Source of the DNA: Carnegiea gigantea | Lineage: Eukaryota > Streptophyta > Magnoliopsida > Caryophyllales > Cactaceae | Assembly (NCBI GenBank): GCA_029747015.1 | Contig: JAKOGI010000418.1 | Span: 352,501 to 416,500, forward strand | DNA length: 64,000 nucleotides | Reading direction: 5' to 3' | In this document: one piece after another, positions 23,222-35,985 of the stretch | Layout of the letters: each line of letters starts with the position of its first letter | Position numbering within the stretch: position 1 is the stretch's first letter | The notes under the pieces: generated by a model | The model's database searches: none | Seen by the model: only the letters and a program-made list of their open reading frames with translations | Told to the model about the DNA's origin: nothing | Program-made: the position numbers and the translations under genes

Positions 23222-24500
23222 TTCACTTTTCTCATTATGAGTATGAATTATTTTAGAGGTATTATGATAGATTACATGCTTTTCTTTCTCATTGTGATTA
23301 TTTCTTAGAGATTGAGAAATTTTAACATAGTGTATGAGAGTTTGAATTGTAAGACCTACGCACTTTTAGAGAATTGTAGTTTTGTGCTCGAAATGTTGAT
23401 GAAGCCTAAGATTTGCTTGAGTGGTTGGCTCGGAATACTTAGGAATTTGATACAAGTTGTGTTAATTCTTATGCCTCATCTCCCTGCATCCCTTATTATA
23501 CCTTTCTTGTGTGTGAGATTGGTCATTGTTCTGCCATGATAGTAATTCTTATCCTTGTTATATTTCTCCTAATAGTTTTGCTAAGCTTGTCAGCACGATA
23601 GAGACAATAAATGAGAGACAAATGCTAATTATATGTTGGAGTATGACCTATCACATGAGATCGACCTCAGGTTTAGTTCTCCTAATCTTGATTTTAATTT
23701 GTGTGATGATGGTGTGTCTTTTCTTACTCTAGAGCCCTAACTAGAGGAAGTACTTAACCCTCCCTTGATTACTTTACCCGTTGTTGCTCTATCGTTGCCT
23801 AGAACCTGTAGGGACAAAACTGCATTTATCATGATTTTTCCTGATCCACCTATGCCTTTAGCTCAGTTGAGATAGTTTGAGGTAGGTGGGACATTCGGTA
23901 TTGATGTTAGTATTAAATTGTGACTCAGGTGATGTTCTTATTAAGGCGTATGATCTCGATGAGGCTCTTGTAAGGACGCCATGTGTGGATATTGTGGTTA
24001 CTAGTTATGATTTCACCTAGTCCTAATCTTATTGAACATGTATCCCCTGATCCCTCGATATTTTCTATACTTTTCCTTTATGTTCACTACCCTTCTCTTC
24101 CCCTGAGTGTTATGATTTGTCACCTATTGATTTTCATGTTATGCTTGAGGGGAATGAGGTTGCCTATTCTGAGTCCTTAGATACTTTTAAAGGGTATGAA
24201 CCCTCCTTAATCCTTATGGTCTATACCTTGAGCAGATGCCTAGAAAAATCATGTTGACTATTGCATTCAATTATTCTACTCATATTTCCACGACATTTGA
24301 TACATTCAGGAGAGCATTTACTATTCCTAGATTCATGTTTGTGTGCTCTTACTTACATTCATCCAGTGCATGCTCAGGTGTCCAATAAGCTCCTACAAGC
24401 TTTGACGACATCTGAATTAGTGGCTTGGATCTTGAGATGTGGAGTGGCTGATGCTCCTCCAACCTCCCATTGCAATGTCTTAAGTACGTAGTAGTTTAGG
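23222..24500 (+). pseudogene. Decayed open reading frame, function unknown
   Basis: Plus-strand coding-like pieces in shifting frames, including LEEVLNPPLITLPVVALSL, FPDPPMPLAQ and VGGTFGIDVSIKL. The proline-rich, low-stop character over about 1 kb suggests a former protein with many later stops and frameshifts. I do not recognise a capsid, protease or polymerase motif. It sits where gag would be in an Athila-like element, downstream of the tRNA-Asp primer site, but might be an element-specific protein. Confidence 0.3.
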
Positions 24501-24717
24501 TATACCCAACACCTAATCTGGTAAATTCGTTCCATCTTCTCTCTTTTCTTATTTTTATTTTATACAAATCTTTTTCCTTTTTCTAGCTTTTTTTTCCTAT
24601 TTTTGTATATTTGTTATTATGGGCTCCTTTTTCTAGTTTGTCTCTTATTTTTATATATTTATTATTATGGGTTTGTTCTATGTACACATGTGTTTTGTTG
24701 GTGTGGTGGCTCCTTAA

Positions 24718-24765
24718 CTCTCAATGAGGACATTGTGAATCTAGGCGTGCGGGGATGGAGAAGCC
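24718..24765 (+). promoter_or_regulatory. Internal polypurine-tract-like block
   Basis: CTCAATGAGGACATTGTGAA is followed by GGCGTGCGGGGATGGAGAAG. The same arrangement (CATTGAGGGCAATGTGCA then ATGGGGGAG) occurs at 61675-61710 in the third Athila element. Such internal purine tracts after the last ORF are usual in Athila-like elements. Its role here is inferred. Confidence 0.45.
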
Positions 24766-25713
24766 ATGCTTCAAACTTTGAAAAAGAAAAAAGAGAAGAA
24801 TTTTTCTCCTAAAAAAGTTTTTAGTGGTTTTGGGGAGTTTTGTAATATCTTTATTGACTTTTATCCCTTGTACCTTGACTATTAGCTTGTATACAAGCAT
24901 GATGTGCATGACAGATCTTTATCCGAAGTGTGTCATTCTAGGCCCTAATTCTAACTTCGATAGTTCATTATAGGTGCGCAATTTAGTCCTTATTTATACT
25001 TCATCATTATCTTAGGGTCTTAGTCTTCTGTGATTGACTCTCTCACTTGTTAAGTACATAGTTACTTTTGTTTTCTCTTTAAAAAAAACAAAAAAATAGT
25101 TAAAAATAGTATTAGAACTGAAAATGACAAATCTCTCTTTGAGGCATGTGGTACTAGGTGCCACCCTTTGAGGTAATACTACTAGTGGAAAAATTTGTTA
25201 TCTAAGTTGGTAAGTCAATAATGTAGTTGGTAAGTCGGATTCTAGGATGCCGAACTCCTAGAAAAATGATGGATTTACACACCAAGCACTAGGATGGATT
25301 AAAAGTTTTGATGTACTGTGAGGTGAAAAGTTGGTGCTTTGATGTCATCCATAGAAATTGGGAGTCTTGATGTGTACATTTTGTTCATATGCAGGCTAAT
25401 ACCTTTGTTACAAGGTGATTTGGTTACTTAGAATGTGTACAGTTTTCTCACTTGTATATATTTGTATTTTGTTTGTAAACCCAAAAAGACATTCTATGTT
25501 TGTGTCTCTCTTTTTTTCTTCTTCAAGATTTGTGGATATATCTTTTGCAAATCTCCACATGATCTTACTCATCCACTTGGGGGAACAAGGGATTTAAAGG
25601 GCTTGTTGCTTATGCTGAATGCAACCCTGATTTCTATGAAAGTGAGTTGAGTCATTGGGTTAGTTTTCTCTTCGTTTTGCTCGAGGACGAACAAAAGCAA
25701 GGTGTGGAGTATT
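24766..25713 (+). other. 3' untranslated interior of the tRNA-Asp element
   Basis: No coding signal. It ends with GCTCGAGGACGAACAAAAGC and the purine run before the 3' LTR, a phrase common just upstream of Athila/Tat 3' LTRs. Confidence 0.45.
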
Positions 25714-27057
25714 TGATAAAATTCTACTTTGATCTCATTTTGCTATTTATATGATCCCTTTCCCCTTATTTCTATGTTAGATCTTAATAAGAAATGGTTA
25801 AATATGCTTCATTCATATTATACCTATAGAAGTGGTTTTCTTACTTTTAGGAAGTGTTGCCAAGAAAATGAGAAATTCACAAGTGTTAATGCAAAGAAAA
25901 GTGATGGTGATGATTTTTAAGGAAGAAAAGAGGTCCGATGAAGTTTTGGCGACCAAAAAAGCAAGATTAAAAAGTCCAAGAAAGTGCACAGTTGGTCGTG
26001 CACTAAGGTATAACTGTATGAAATATACATATTTTAGTCCTGTTTCCCGAAGTTGCGCATGGGCAGCCACGTAAACATGCACCACTGTGCAGCCTGCCAG
26101 TTTCAAAAGTGCACGGGTGCTCTTCGTCGAAGCACAACCGTGCGTTTTTATGTTTTTCATGATAATAAAGCAGATTACGAAATTAATGGAGGGAACTTTT
26201 GGATGGGTATCTTGTGCCTCAACTTTGGTTTATATCATCCACTTCCTAACCCTTTTAGGGGGAGAATAACTTAGGCCAGATTAGTATATACCATGTACAA
26301 ATTGTGGATTTTGCATTCAAGAGTGAGTTCCTCTTTCTCTCTTTAATTTCATGCTTTTCAGTTTGTTTGCTACTTCAGTGGTTCATTTTTATGGTTGTGT
26401 TTTCATGTTTATTATTTGTAATTAAAGTTGTGTTCGTTTGTTATGGTTAGCCATTGAGATGGTAATTGATCTTGTTTAAGCCTTAACCTACCTTGTTTAT
26501 GCTTGAATTTAGAGTTTTCTATCACACAAATCAAGTGTTCAATGAAATGCTTGAAAGAGTTTTCATCCATATTTTGGGACAATTGGCTTGTGTAAAAAGG
26601 TAAGGTCGATTATTTAGCATGGGTAAGGAGGATAGCTAGCGTTTGGGCATAAAAATAGTCTAAATCCTAACTAGGTCTAGGGTTGCTACTCTTATAGTTT
26701 AATTGGGCTAAACCCCATGAAAATAACAGTTAGAACAATTAAACTAGCCTTCAACCCTTGAAAGAAGGTTTAGGTGAGCTTTGATAGTATAATTGATCAT
26801 CTCTAAATGCTAGCATAATTTGTAAATGTTAGGGTTTGACTCGGTTAGTTAGTTAATCTTGGGTTTAATTATAATCAAAGTCCTTTTTGTTTGCATTAGT
26901 CGTTTAGTTCCTTTTCCTATCATATTTTTGATTTGATAGATTGACATGCTTGATGAACTTTGGTGCTTGAAGACACAACTCCTTGTAGACACAACTCGTA
27001 CTCACTAGTTACTAGCTACAATTATACCATGCACTTATGATGAAATTTAACTCAATA
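25714..27057 (+). repeat. 3' LTR of the tRNA-Asp element
   Basis: Starts TGATAAAATTCTAC and ends CTCAATA, where the terminal CA has become TA. It carries two segments missing from the 5' LTR. The CGTG/GTGCA palindrome block lies at 25985-26145. Confidence 0.7.
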
Positions 27058-29262
27058 GGGCCAGTAGAAAATTTTGTAGTTTCTAGGTCTTGCCTAGATC
27101 ATGATATAGGGGTCTATTTCCTTAGTCTAGGTGTAGATCTCCTTACGTTATTAGCTTATAAGCCTCATTACATGTTAGGAAAGAACACATCAATTGTGGG
27201 CTACGCAGAATCATGGATCATTTTGACCCCATTATGAATACTTCATGAATCTATCTACACTAAAAGTCCCATTAGACCTTCACAGCCCTAGTTCATTCTA
27301 CGCTGCATCTAATTATGCATCATATTCACAATGTATAAGTTGATTTAGAACCTAGATGCTTGGTCCATGTCCTTGGTCCATGCATCATACGTCTATTCCC
27401 TAGGTCTAGGCTCCATACGTGAGTGTTTAGGCCTATAATTCACTTAAGATACATTTAGGACCAACTTAGGCCCACAGGTTAGTTGTTTAGGCCCAATTGG
27501 TAACCCACTCTAGGGTAGGGCCTAATTTTATCTAAAGCTAGAAGGCTATAAATCCAACATGTGACTCCATCTCTTCCCAGCCTAGCTAAACCTTAAGCCC
27601 ACCAAGCTAACATCTCCTTCTCACCTGACAACAAGTCACTAACCATTTTCCTCAACCAAGGCTATTCCCCTTTCATTTCAATCATTCACTTCTATAACAT
27701 TCCATTCCTCCAAACTGTGACCTTATTGATTAGGATAGGGAAGGCTGAGAATGCATACAAGCGAAGTCAACAAACTGGGCAGCTCCTATTCCGAGAAGAA
27801 GCCAAGAAAACTCCATAGATAAGTTCAAAGTCAAAGTCAAAATCCAATCTTTTACCTATCTAAATGGTAGGAAACAACATAGAGATGTAAGTTGTGTAAT
27901 GCTGGAAATGATGTAAAGCTAGAATGGATGAAAGCAAAACGAGTATGGACTTGATAATCACCACACTTCATACCCTTATCAAGGATACCCTAGAGAAAGA
28001 TAATAATAAGTCTCATAATGAAGAAATTCTCAAATAGGAAGAATATGATAAGAAAGGGGAAGAAGATGACAAGAGGAAAAAAGAAAAAGGGGGGGAGGGC
28101 AGAAGGATTCCGCAAGTATTTATTCATAATTGGATCGTATAGAGTAACTACTCAAAGAGTCATCACCTATGCATGCCTGAAGATTTCATAAGGGTTGTTT
28201 AAGCCTCCAAGCAGATTCCCTTCCTTCGTAACCTTAACCTTAAAGCCTACCCTAAAAAGTCCTCTAGGAGGCATCCCTCCCTTGAGCTATGTGTTCTCAC
28301 TCTCGAACTAGGAATGACTTGATTCCACATTACAGGTAACCTCTTTAAGACCCGCCCGTGAAGGAATGTCTCCATTGGAACCTTTGATCTTTGTAAAAAA
28401 AGTAGAAATAAAGAGTGCATGGCCAAAAACCTACAAATGAGGGCTAGGCAAAAGAAAAGAGAGAACAAAACCAGGGTTTTAGAGGACCAAAAAGCATTCC
28501 CTTGCCAACTCCTATCAAATCAAACTTGGATAAACCTTTCAGTCAATCTACAATTTCTTCCTGATCATCATAACCTCTACTCTCACCTCCATTATAGAAT
28601 TTAGGACTCGTCACCTCAGATATGATCAAGAGTTGGAAACTCATTTCCCATCTTTAGACTCTCCTAGCAAGGGCTAACCAAGATAGAGGGTTATCTTATA
28701 TTCCCCTATGCAACTAGGATCTCCTTCGTAGTAAACATTTCCCAGCATAAAAATAATCACATTAATTCCATCATAATAAGGGCTACTCATGACAGTGCCA
28801 ACAAAAGCATTTTACTACATTATCCCTGCACATCTAAGGTAACAAGTGAAAGATAAGGCGGCTTCGTCACCAAAGTAGGAGAACTTTAATGTAAAATTAA
28901 AGCTTACCCCTTCGTTATAAAAAAAGATTCCTTAACCTCGATGACTTATATTGCACTGGCCTGACCCAACAATTTTCCTCCTTTTAACCCTCAACCCACA
29001 ATGCTTAATGACCCCAATTTCTTTATAAACCTATATCGGGCCTTATGCAATGGCTCCCAAACTTATCATCAGACCTTTGCTTACATATATAAAAGGTTAG
29101 TCCATCATACATCTGTATAGTTAGTATAATTGAACCAGCATACAAGTATACTCTTACTTAGGTTAGCAAGTGCACTTACGTCTATATATGCACCTTTATC
29201 CTAGTTGCTCGCCCACCTTTCATCCTGATCACTCTCGAAACTTGGATAGAACAATTGTGTGG
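27058..29262 (+). other. Interior of the outer Tat-like element
   Basis: No recognisable domain. A purine-rich block with a G-run lies at 28020-28105, as in the interior at 16870. Open frames are short and show no family match. Confidence 0.35.
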
Positions 29263-29267
29263 CCAGA

Positions 29268-30759
29268 TGCTGTGATTTTTATAAAGATTTAGTCTAATTG
29301 CAAGCGTACGGGTTGTCATTGGAGCACTTACAATGTCGTCCTTAAGGATGAATTACTAAATTAGATCACTAACCAACAATCAACATACTAAAATTCCCGA
29401 AAACAAGTTATTACACTGAATAAAATTACTCAACAAAAGACTCATTATTTTATTTCGACTGGAAATCTAAAAGCAGACTGAATTAATTCCCCTTTATATT
29501 GAAATTGATTTTCCAAAGCTGAACCTATGCCAAATCATAACCCCAAAATGTTCAACTTCTCATAAATTAATCCAAAGCTTTAAGAAATGCAAAAAATTAA
29601 ACACACAGAGTGCACCATAAACCAAAACTAAGTCAATGTTTGGGCATAAACCCAAATCTCAAACTCTAATCAGCAAACCAAAACTTTGACAAAGCAAAAC
29701 GTGATAAAACTAATATAGAGGAAGAATGAAAGACATGAGTTACATTCGGATTAATCACTACCAACACCAAAGCTTCAAGGTTCTTACTATAGTTAAACAC
29801 AAAAAACTGAAAAGAATTATAACTTTTGGGAACCAATTTGCTAGATCTAAAACTTGAACAAAAATGCAAGAACTACTAGTATCTCCTCTTCTACTCTTCA
29901 ACCTTGAGCCAATTATATCCTTAAAAAAATGCAACCTTTGATCTTGACTAATTCCCTTAAACTCCTATTAAAGACAATCCCCTACAAGCTAATGGTTGAA
30001 GGTGATAATAGGAGAATTATTGAAGGTGATTGAAGGAAGAGGGAGAGAGAAGGAGAAATCCATGGCATTATTGGAGAAGACAGGAAGAAGAAGAAGCAAA
30101 AAAGGGGTCTTAGGTTTTCTGGCTGAAAGAGGAGAGGGGAGAAGAAGAAATGAAGGGGGCGAAGGCAAAGGGCACATGAGATCCACGTGGGTTTAAGTGA
30201 GGGGGGTTGGAGGCGCAGTGGGTTACCGAGCAGTGCAGCCTATCTGGAAGAAATGAAACAAACAGGCCATTTCTTTTGGGGATGGGTTTTTGGGTACACA
30301 AGAAGCACTAGGAGTGAAATAAGAGGCCCACGAAACTGGCCTTAGGCTGTGGCATGGTGAGCCTTGAGAAACATGTGCAAGGATGGTGACTGATTAAGTG
30401 AAATGGGAGAATTGGGTAGCAGGTTGGGACTGTCCAGGCCAAGCCCCCTAGTGTAAAGAAGCTGGCCCGGGGAGAGAGAGCTGTGAGGGTTTTGGGTGGT
30501 TTTCTGGCTGGATATGGGCCGCGACAATGCTGGGCATGACTAGGCCGACCTTTCTTACCTTTACTTCCTTTCTTCTTGTTTTCCTGTTTGTCCAACTTGA
30601 TCTGAATTTAATCTTAGTTGAGCAAATTTATTGATTTTTTCAACATTTCCTAATTCCTACAAAATAAACAAAACATGTTAGAATCCTACTTTAACCATTT
30701 ATTTAGAGCAATTATTAGATAATAAAATGATATAAAACATCATAATTGCAGGCCGAACA
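29268..30759 (-). repeat. 3' LTR of the minus-strand Athila-like element
   Basis: On the plus strand it starts TGCTGTGATTTTTATAAAG and ends GGCCGAACA. It aligns with 38755-40296. Open frames inside it (29990-30600) come from purine-rich leader sequence and are not genes. Confidence 0.8.
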
Positions 30760-30774
30760 AATACCCCCACACAT
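30760..30774 (-). other. Polypurine tract
   Basis: The minus strand reads ATGTGTGGGGGTATT directly before the 3' LTR. It would prime plus-strand DNA synthesis. Confidence 0.6.
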
Positions 30775-32639
30775 AAATTTAACTCGTCCTTGAGTAGAAT
30801 AAATCTAAAAATCCTAGAAAAAGAAAAATAGAATCCTCACTCTCTTTCGTAGAAATTGCAGTTGTACTTAGCATGTGCAATAAGCCCTTTAAACCCCTAG
30901 ATTACCCATAGTGGACAAGTAACGTCTCGTGAGAGTTTGCAGAAGATATACCCATAAGATCTATAAAAAGAAAACAAAAAATAGAAATTCAAAATCTTTT
31001 TTTTAGGTTTTTTTCAAAAAAACACATATATACAACAGTAGAGAGAATTATATACATTCCAATCAACTACATCACTCAAGTAATCTAAGCACTAAATCAT
31101 CACATATAAGCACAATATACACATCAAGAAATTCTTAATCCCCACTGATGACATCTATACACAATCTTTTACCCCAATTGACACATCAACATTGGGGAGG
31201 CTCATCTGTTTTAGATATGATAAGGTTAACTCAATACATGTTCGAATCAAACAAACTATCATAGGCTTGACAAGATTCTCAGTTCTCTACCACTAAGACG
31301 CAATATGCATGATGATAATCAAGAGGACTTTACCATGTTGTCATAAGGCTACGGGAAAGGATTAGGAGAGGGACAAAAAATTTGAAAAATGAGGAGCTAA
31401 AAGCCAAGTAGCTAATGAGCAACCAAACACTTCCAACAACTATATCACACTCGCCCTCTAATGCAAAATAAGAACACACCCTTCAAATGTAAACATTGGA
31501 CATGAGTTAAAATGAAAATCAAGTATATACAACCATGCCACCAAACACTCTTATTCACAAACTTTTTTCAAGGCTTTTGCTTCTTTGAGAACTTTTTGTT
31601 ATTTTTTCATTTTTTTCTTTTTTATCTTTTTCTTTTGTATTTTGAAAGAAAAATAAATGAATGGCTTGTACGAAAATAACATAACTCAATTTCCAAACTA
31701 TGATACATCCCCTCATATAACCAAGATCAACCACCAATTACATAAATACCCAAAAGCTACCCAACATATGCTCAAGTGTTGCTTCACTAGTCTTTGTGTA
31801 GGTTTAGAAAATGTGTTTAGGCCAAGGGCTAAAATGAAGGGTTTACAACAAAAACGGTCAAGGCTCAAAGGATTAGCAAGAGTAAACATTCAAACACGGG
31901 TGGCAATTTAGCTTTTATGGCTCACAAGATAAATGAATGCCTCTATCATATTACCATAATGCATATGCTAAATGTGATTTCGAAGAGGATCAAAGCAAGT
32001 TCTTAAGATGTAGTAATGGAAGAGACACACATTTAAAAAAAAAAAATGTGAGACTAAAGATGACGAATTAGTCATTAAGGCTCAAAATCTCATAAGTTAA
32101 TCTACTAAAGTCAAGCTTGCATTCAAAAGATGTTAGGGTTAGGGCGGTGTATAACATCACACTTTGAACTAAGTTCTATCAAGCACACCACATCTATCTA
32201 CAACTTAATGCTAAGGTACAAGAGAACATAGTCAATCATAATAGCACATATATTCCCTAAAGACAAAACAAAAATCTATTTGGAATTTTCAACATTTATC
32301 TTTTTTTAAAAAGATTATTTTTAGTTTTTTCTTTTTTCGAAAACAAAGTTTCCCCACCCCTACACCTAAATCAGACAATGTTCTCATTTGAAGTAGAAGG
32401 AAACCTAAAAAATAAAATGGAAAACAACTGTACAAGAAGAAAAATAAGACTCAAAAAGAAAGAAAATGGACAAGACTCTAAAACTCAAATATAGATGCAT
32501 ATACACAAAAGAAAAACAAAGGAAAAAAATACCCAAATATACAAAATGAAAATAAAAGAGAAATAACAAAAGTAAGGGAAAGAAATCTTAATCAAAATAA
32601 GTCTGGTGCTGAATGCACCCCGAGCTATCCTAGCATGCT
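30775..32639 (-). other. 3' untranslated interior of the Athila-like element
   Basis: A-rich on the plus strand with no domain match. On the minus strand it follows integrase and precedes the polypurine tract. If an ATHILA-type ORF was ever here it is no longer recognisable. Confidence 0.45.
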
Positions 32640-33903
32640 ACTCTTCAGGACTCGGCTCTCGAAGTATCAGACACTGTACATCCTATGTGCTCGGCAGCTC
32701 CACAAATTGTTTCAACCTCTGCCCATTCACCTTAAACTTGGCACAACTCATAGGGTCCTACATTTCGACTACATAATAGGGAAAAACATGTGAAAAAATA
32801 TAGGGACCCATCCATCGAGACCTGAATTTCTCTGGAAACAAATGAAGCTTAGCATCATATAAGAGCACTTTCATTCCTAGGGCAAACTTTTTTCTAAGAA
32901 TATGTTTATCATGAAATAACTTAACCCTCTCTTTGTAAGATCGAGCACTCTTATATGCCTCAGCTCTTGTCCCTTCTAACTCACTAAGTTGGAGTTACCT
33001 CTCCTCACCAGCCTAGATCAAGTCATAGTTCAACATCTTAATGGCCTATTAAGCTCTATACTCAATCTCAACAGGGAGATTACAAGGCTTACTACAGACA
33101 ACTCCATAAGTTGACATACCTCAGAAAGTCTTGAAACCATCCTATAAGCCCATAAAGCATCTACAAGCTTGTCAGCCTAATCTTTTCTATTCCTACTCAC
33201 AATCTTTTCTAAATCTGTTTAATCTGCCTATTAGACACTTCAACCTGGCCACTGGTCTGGGGATGATAGGGGGTAGCAAGTCTATGGACTATAGAGTACC
33301 TCCTTAACATGGCATCGAAAGACCTATTAGTAAAGTGGGTACCCTGTCCACTAATGATAGCTTAGGGCGTGTCAAATCTAGCAAATATGTTCTCCCTAAG
33401 GAACTTCATAACCACCTTAGCATCATTGGTCCTGTTAGGGATGACCTCTACTCACTTAGAGACATAGTCCATAGCTAACAAAATATACTCATTCCTAAAA
33501 GTAGATAGAAATGGTCCCATAAAATCTATGCCCTAAACATCAAAATTCTCCACCACAATGATGGATTAAGTGGCATCATATCTCTTCTACCAATCCTACC
33601 CAATCAATGGAAACTAGGGCAACTAGTACAATATTCAAAAGCATCCCTAAATAAGATAGGCTAATAAAAACCACATTGAAGAACTTTGGCTGTCGTCTCT
33701 CTCCCACTCAAATGCCCCATACATAATTGGCCATGATAGAGGGAAAGGACACTCCTAACCTCGTGATTAGGAGTACATCTCCTAAAGACTTGGTCTGAAT
33801 AATACTTAAATAAGTAAGGATCATCCCAAGCAAACAATTTCACGAGGTGGAAGAACCTGTCTCTATCATTCTTAATCCAACCTTCAGGAATCCTAACAAA
33901 CAC
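32640..33903 (-). pseudogene. Athila-like integrase remnant
   Basis: Minus-strand pieces include IPEGWIKNDRD, FRRCTPNHEV and GHLSGRETTAKVLQCGFYW, the linker and N-terminal zinc-binding region of an Athila-type integrase (H-x-x-H then spacing to C-x-x-C, with SCPSF downstream). After about 33660 the frame breaks repeatedly; the D,D35E core is present only as scattered similarity. Integrase would insert the cDNA. The copy carries many stops and cannot be functional. Confidence 0.6.
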
Positions 33904-33949
33904 TAAGTAGTTCTAATGTCAACATACCAAGGGTCAAGGTGGACTACAT

Positions 33950-35511
33950 ATAATTGCTCATCAGGTAAGCATTTAGAAATACTGGACTCATGTTCTCTAC
34001 CACAAAGAATCCTAGACAAATGGTCAATAATAAGGTTCTTCAAAACCTTTCTTATCCCTAATCTCACAATCAAATTCTTATAAAAGTAAGATTCGCCTCA
34101 CAAGTCTAGGCTTAGCATCCTCCTTAGAAAGAAGGTGCTTAAGAGTAGAGTTATCAGTGTAAACAATCACATGAGATCCAATTAGGTGAGGTCTAAACTT
34201 TTTAAAACCAAATATCACAGCCAAAAATTCTTTCTCGGTGACAATATAATTCAGTTAGGTATCATTCAAAGTGTGATTAGCTTATAGATGATATGGGGCT
34301 TCTTATCAACTCGTTGCCCTAAAATAACCCTAACAACATAGTCAGATGTGTCATGCATTAGCTCAAATGGCTCTCCCTTAATAGGAGGATGAAGAACGGG
34401 TGCATAGGTTAAGGCCTCCTTAAGCTTAGTAAATTCCTCATGACACTCCTTAGAGAAGTGGAATGGTACTTCCTTGGCTAAAAGGTTGGTCAAAGGCGTA
34501 GCTATCTTACTAAAGTCCTTAATGAAATAACGGAACAATCGTCAAAGGAAGACTCGAACACAGAGACATCATCCATGAAAATTTTCATGCACTGCTCAAC
34601 TAGATATGAGAAAATAAAACTCATGCACCTATGAAAGGTAGCAAGGGCATTACAGACTCCAAAAGGCATTCTCCGAAAGAAATATGCCCTAAACAAACAA
34701 GTAAAAGTGGTATTCTCTTGATCCTCATGAGCAACCGAGATCTAAGTATAGCCAGAATATCTGTCCAAAAAGTAGTAGAAAGAATGTCTAGCCAATCTCT
34801 CTAACATCTGCGCAAGGAAGGGAATAGGAAAATAGTCTTTCGTAGTGGTAGCATTCAATTTTCTATAGTCAATACAAACACGCTATCTAGATTGGACTCG
34901 AGTGAGAAGTAACTCATTCTTATCATTCCTAATTACGATAACACCAAACTTCTTAGAAACAACTTGTACAGGACTAGCCCACTCACTATCAAAAATGAGA
35001 TAGATAATCCCATGGTCTAACCACCTAAGCACCTCCTTCCTAACTACTTCCTGTAAAGTTAGGTTTAAACATCTTTGACAGTCTTGGTAGGGCTTAGCAT
35101 TATCCTCTAAATAGAACCTATACTGCACAATGGAGGGACCAATACCCTTGATATCAAGATCAAACCTATGGCTTCCCTGTTCTCTCCAAGTAAGGCAATC
35201 AATTTATCCTCTTCATCCCGATCTATATCAAAAGCAATAATCACAGGTAAGCATTCATCGAGTCCTAAAAATGAGTACTTAAGAGAGTCAAGAAGAGGTT
35301 TTAATTCAAGAGCAGCAAGAGGGGGAACATACTCAAAAGCAGGCTCAAAAGTAGAAGCAAAAGCAATCAGATAGTCAATAGAAGAGCACAAGCTATCAAA
35401 TTCAAAGATATCATATTCAGGATCATCATGAATAAGAAAAGACTCATACTTAACTGCAAACATATCATCAAACACAAAATCTTCTACGTAATTCAGAGTA
35501 GAAAACTCCAC
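33950..35511 (-). pseudogene. Athila-like reverse transcriptase and RNase H remnant
   Basis: In order on the minus strand: a protease-RT linker with LKYSFLGLDECLPV and LIALLGENREAIG (35511-35107); the RT entry YRFYLEDNAKPY with LDHGIIYLIFDSEWASPV (35128-34883); RRMPFGVCNA and the active-site FMDDVSVF near 34561-34578 (34696-34502); then RNase H with FIKDFSKIATPL and LMHDTSDYVV (34538-34266). The FMDD box and motif order are characteristic of the Athila lineage. Stops and frameshifts separate the pieces. The enzyme would copy the element RNA in the cytoplasmic particle. Confidence 0.75.
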
Positions 35512-35676
35512 ATCATCAAAACTAAAAGGTTATCTTCGAAGACTAAATATATTTCATTTCAAGGCCATGTTACCAAAAGACAATCTCATCATATCATTTT
35601 TCCAATTAATAAAGGCATTATTGTGGCCAAGAAAGGATGCCCTACAATGGCAGGGACTTGATAGCAATGTAGCCAC

Positions 35677-35985
35677 CTACCCATTTTTAATCACTAAAAA
35701 GCCCACAGGGTAAATGAATTCACCTACTTTAATCAGCACATCCTGAACTATACCCCTAGACAATCTGGTTAATCTATTAGGTAGGTGGATGACCATCCTG
35801 ATAGGTTTTAGCTCACCTAACCCTAGCCTCTCATACTCAGTGAAGGGTATCAAATTGACACTAGCCCCTACGATAAGCAAAGCTCTATGGATGAGCTGGT
35901 CCTTATGACTATAAAAATAGTAGGGCAACCGAGATCCTTGTACTTTACTGGGATTTGGTAAGAAATGATGAAAATAGTGCAAGAG
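35677..35985 (-). pseudogene. Athila-like protease remnant with lost active-site Asp
   Basis: The minus strand encodes ALLIVGASVNLIPF, then YERLGLGELKP and GIVQDVLIKVGEFIYPVGF, the usual Athila protease order. The active site of this family has an Asp before the L-G-A-S or S-G-A-S motif; here the sequence is I-V-G-A-S, so the catalytic Asp is missing. Its role was polyprotein cleavage. It lies between gag and RT as expected. Confidence 0.68.

Larger units (their letters stand above)
21981..27057 (+). mobile_element. Non-autonomous gypsy-type element with tRNA-Asp primer site
   Basis: LTRs at 21981-23098 and 25714-27057 flank 2.6 kb of interior. A decayed tRNA-Asp-type primer site follows the 5' LTR and a purine run GGTGTGGAGTATT precedes the 3' LTR. 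The 3' LTR is longer because the 5' copy lost about 70 bp and about 150 bp segments (present at about 26510-26580 and 26646-26790). Flanks GAACC and GGGCC match at 3 of 5 positions, both differences being transitions. No gag or pol domain is recognisable. It lies inside the outer Tat-like element. Confidence 0.68.

Noticed and set aside
29989..30595. Several open frames in GC-richer DNA
   Set aside because: They lie in the leader of an Athila LTR, overlap on both strands and have no counterpart kept open in the other LTR.
35168..35374. Plus-strand frame opposite the Athila RT linker
   Set aside because: It is the shadow of the minus-strand coding sequence.
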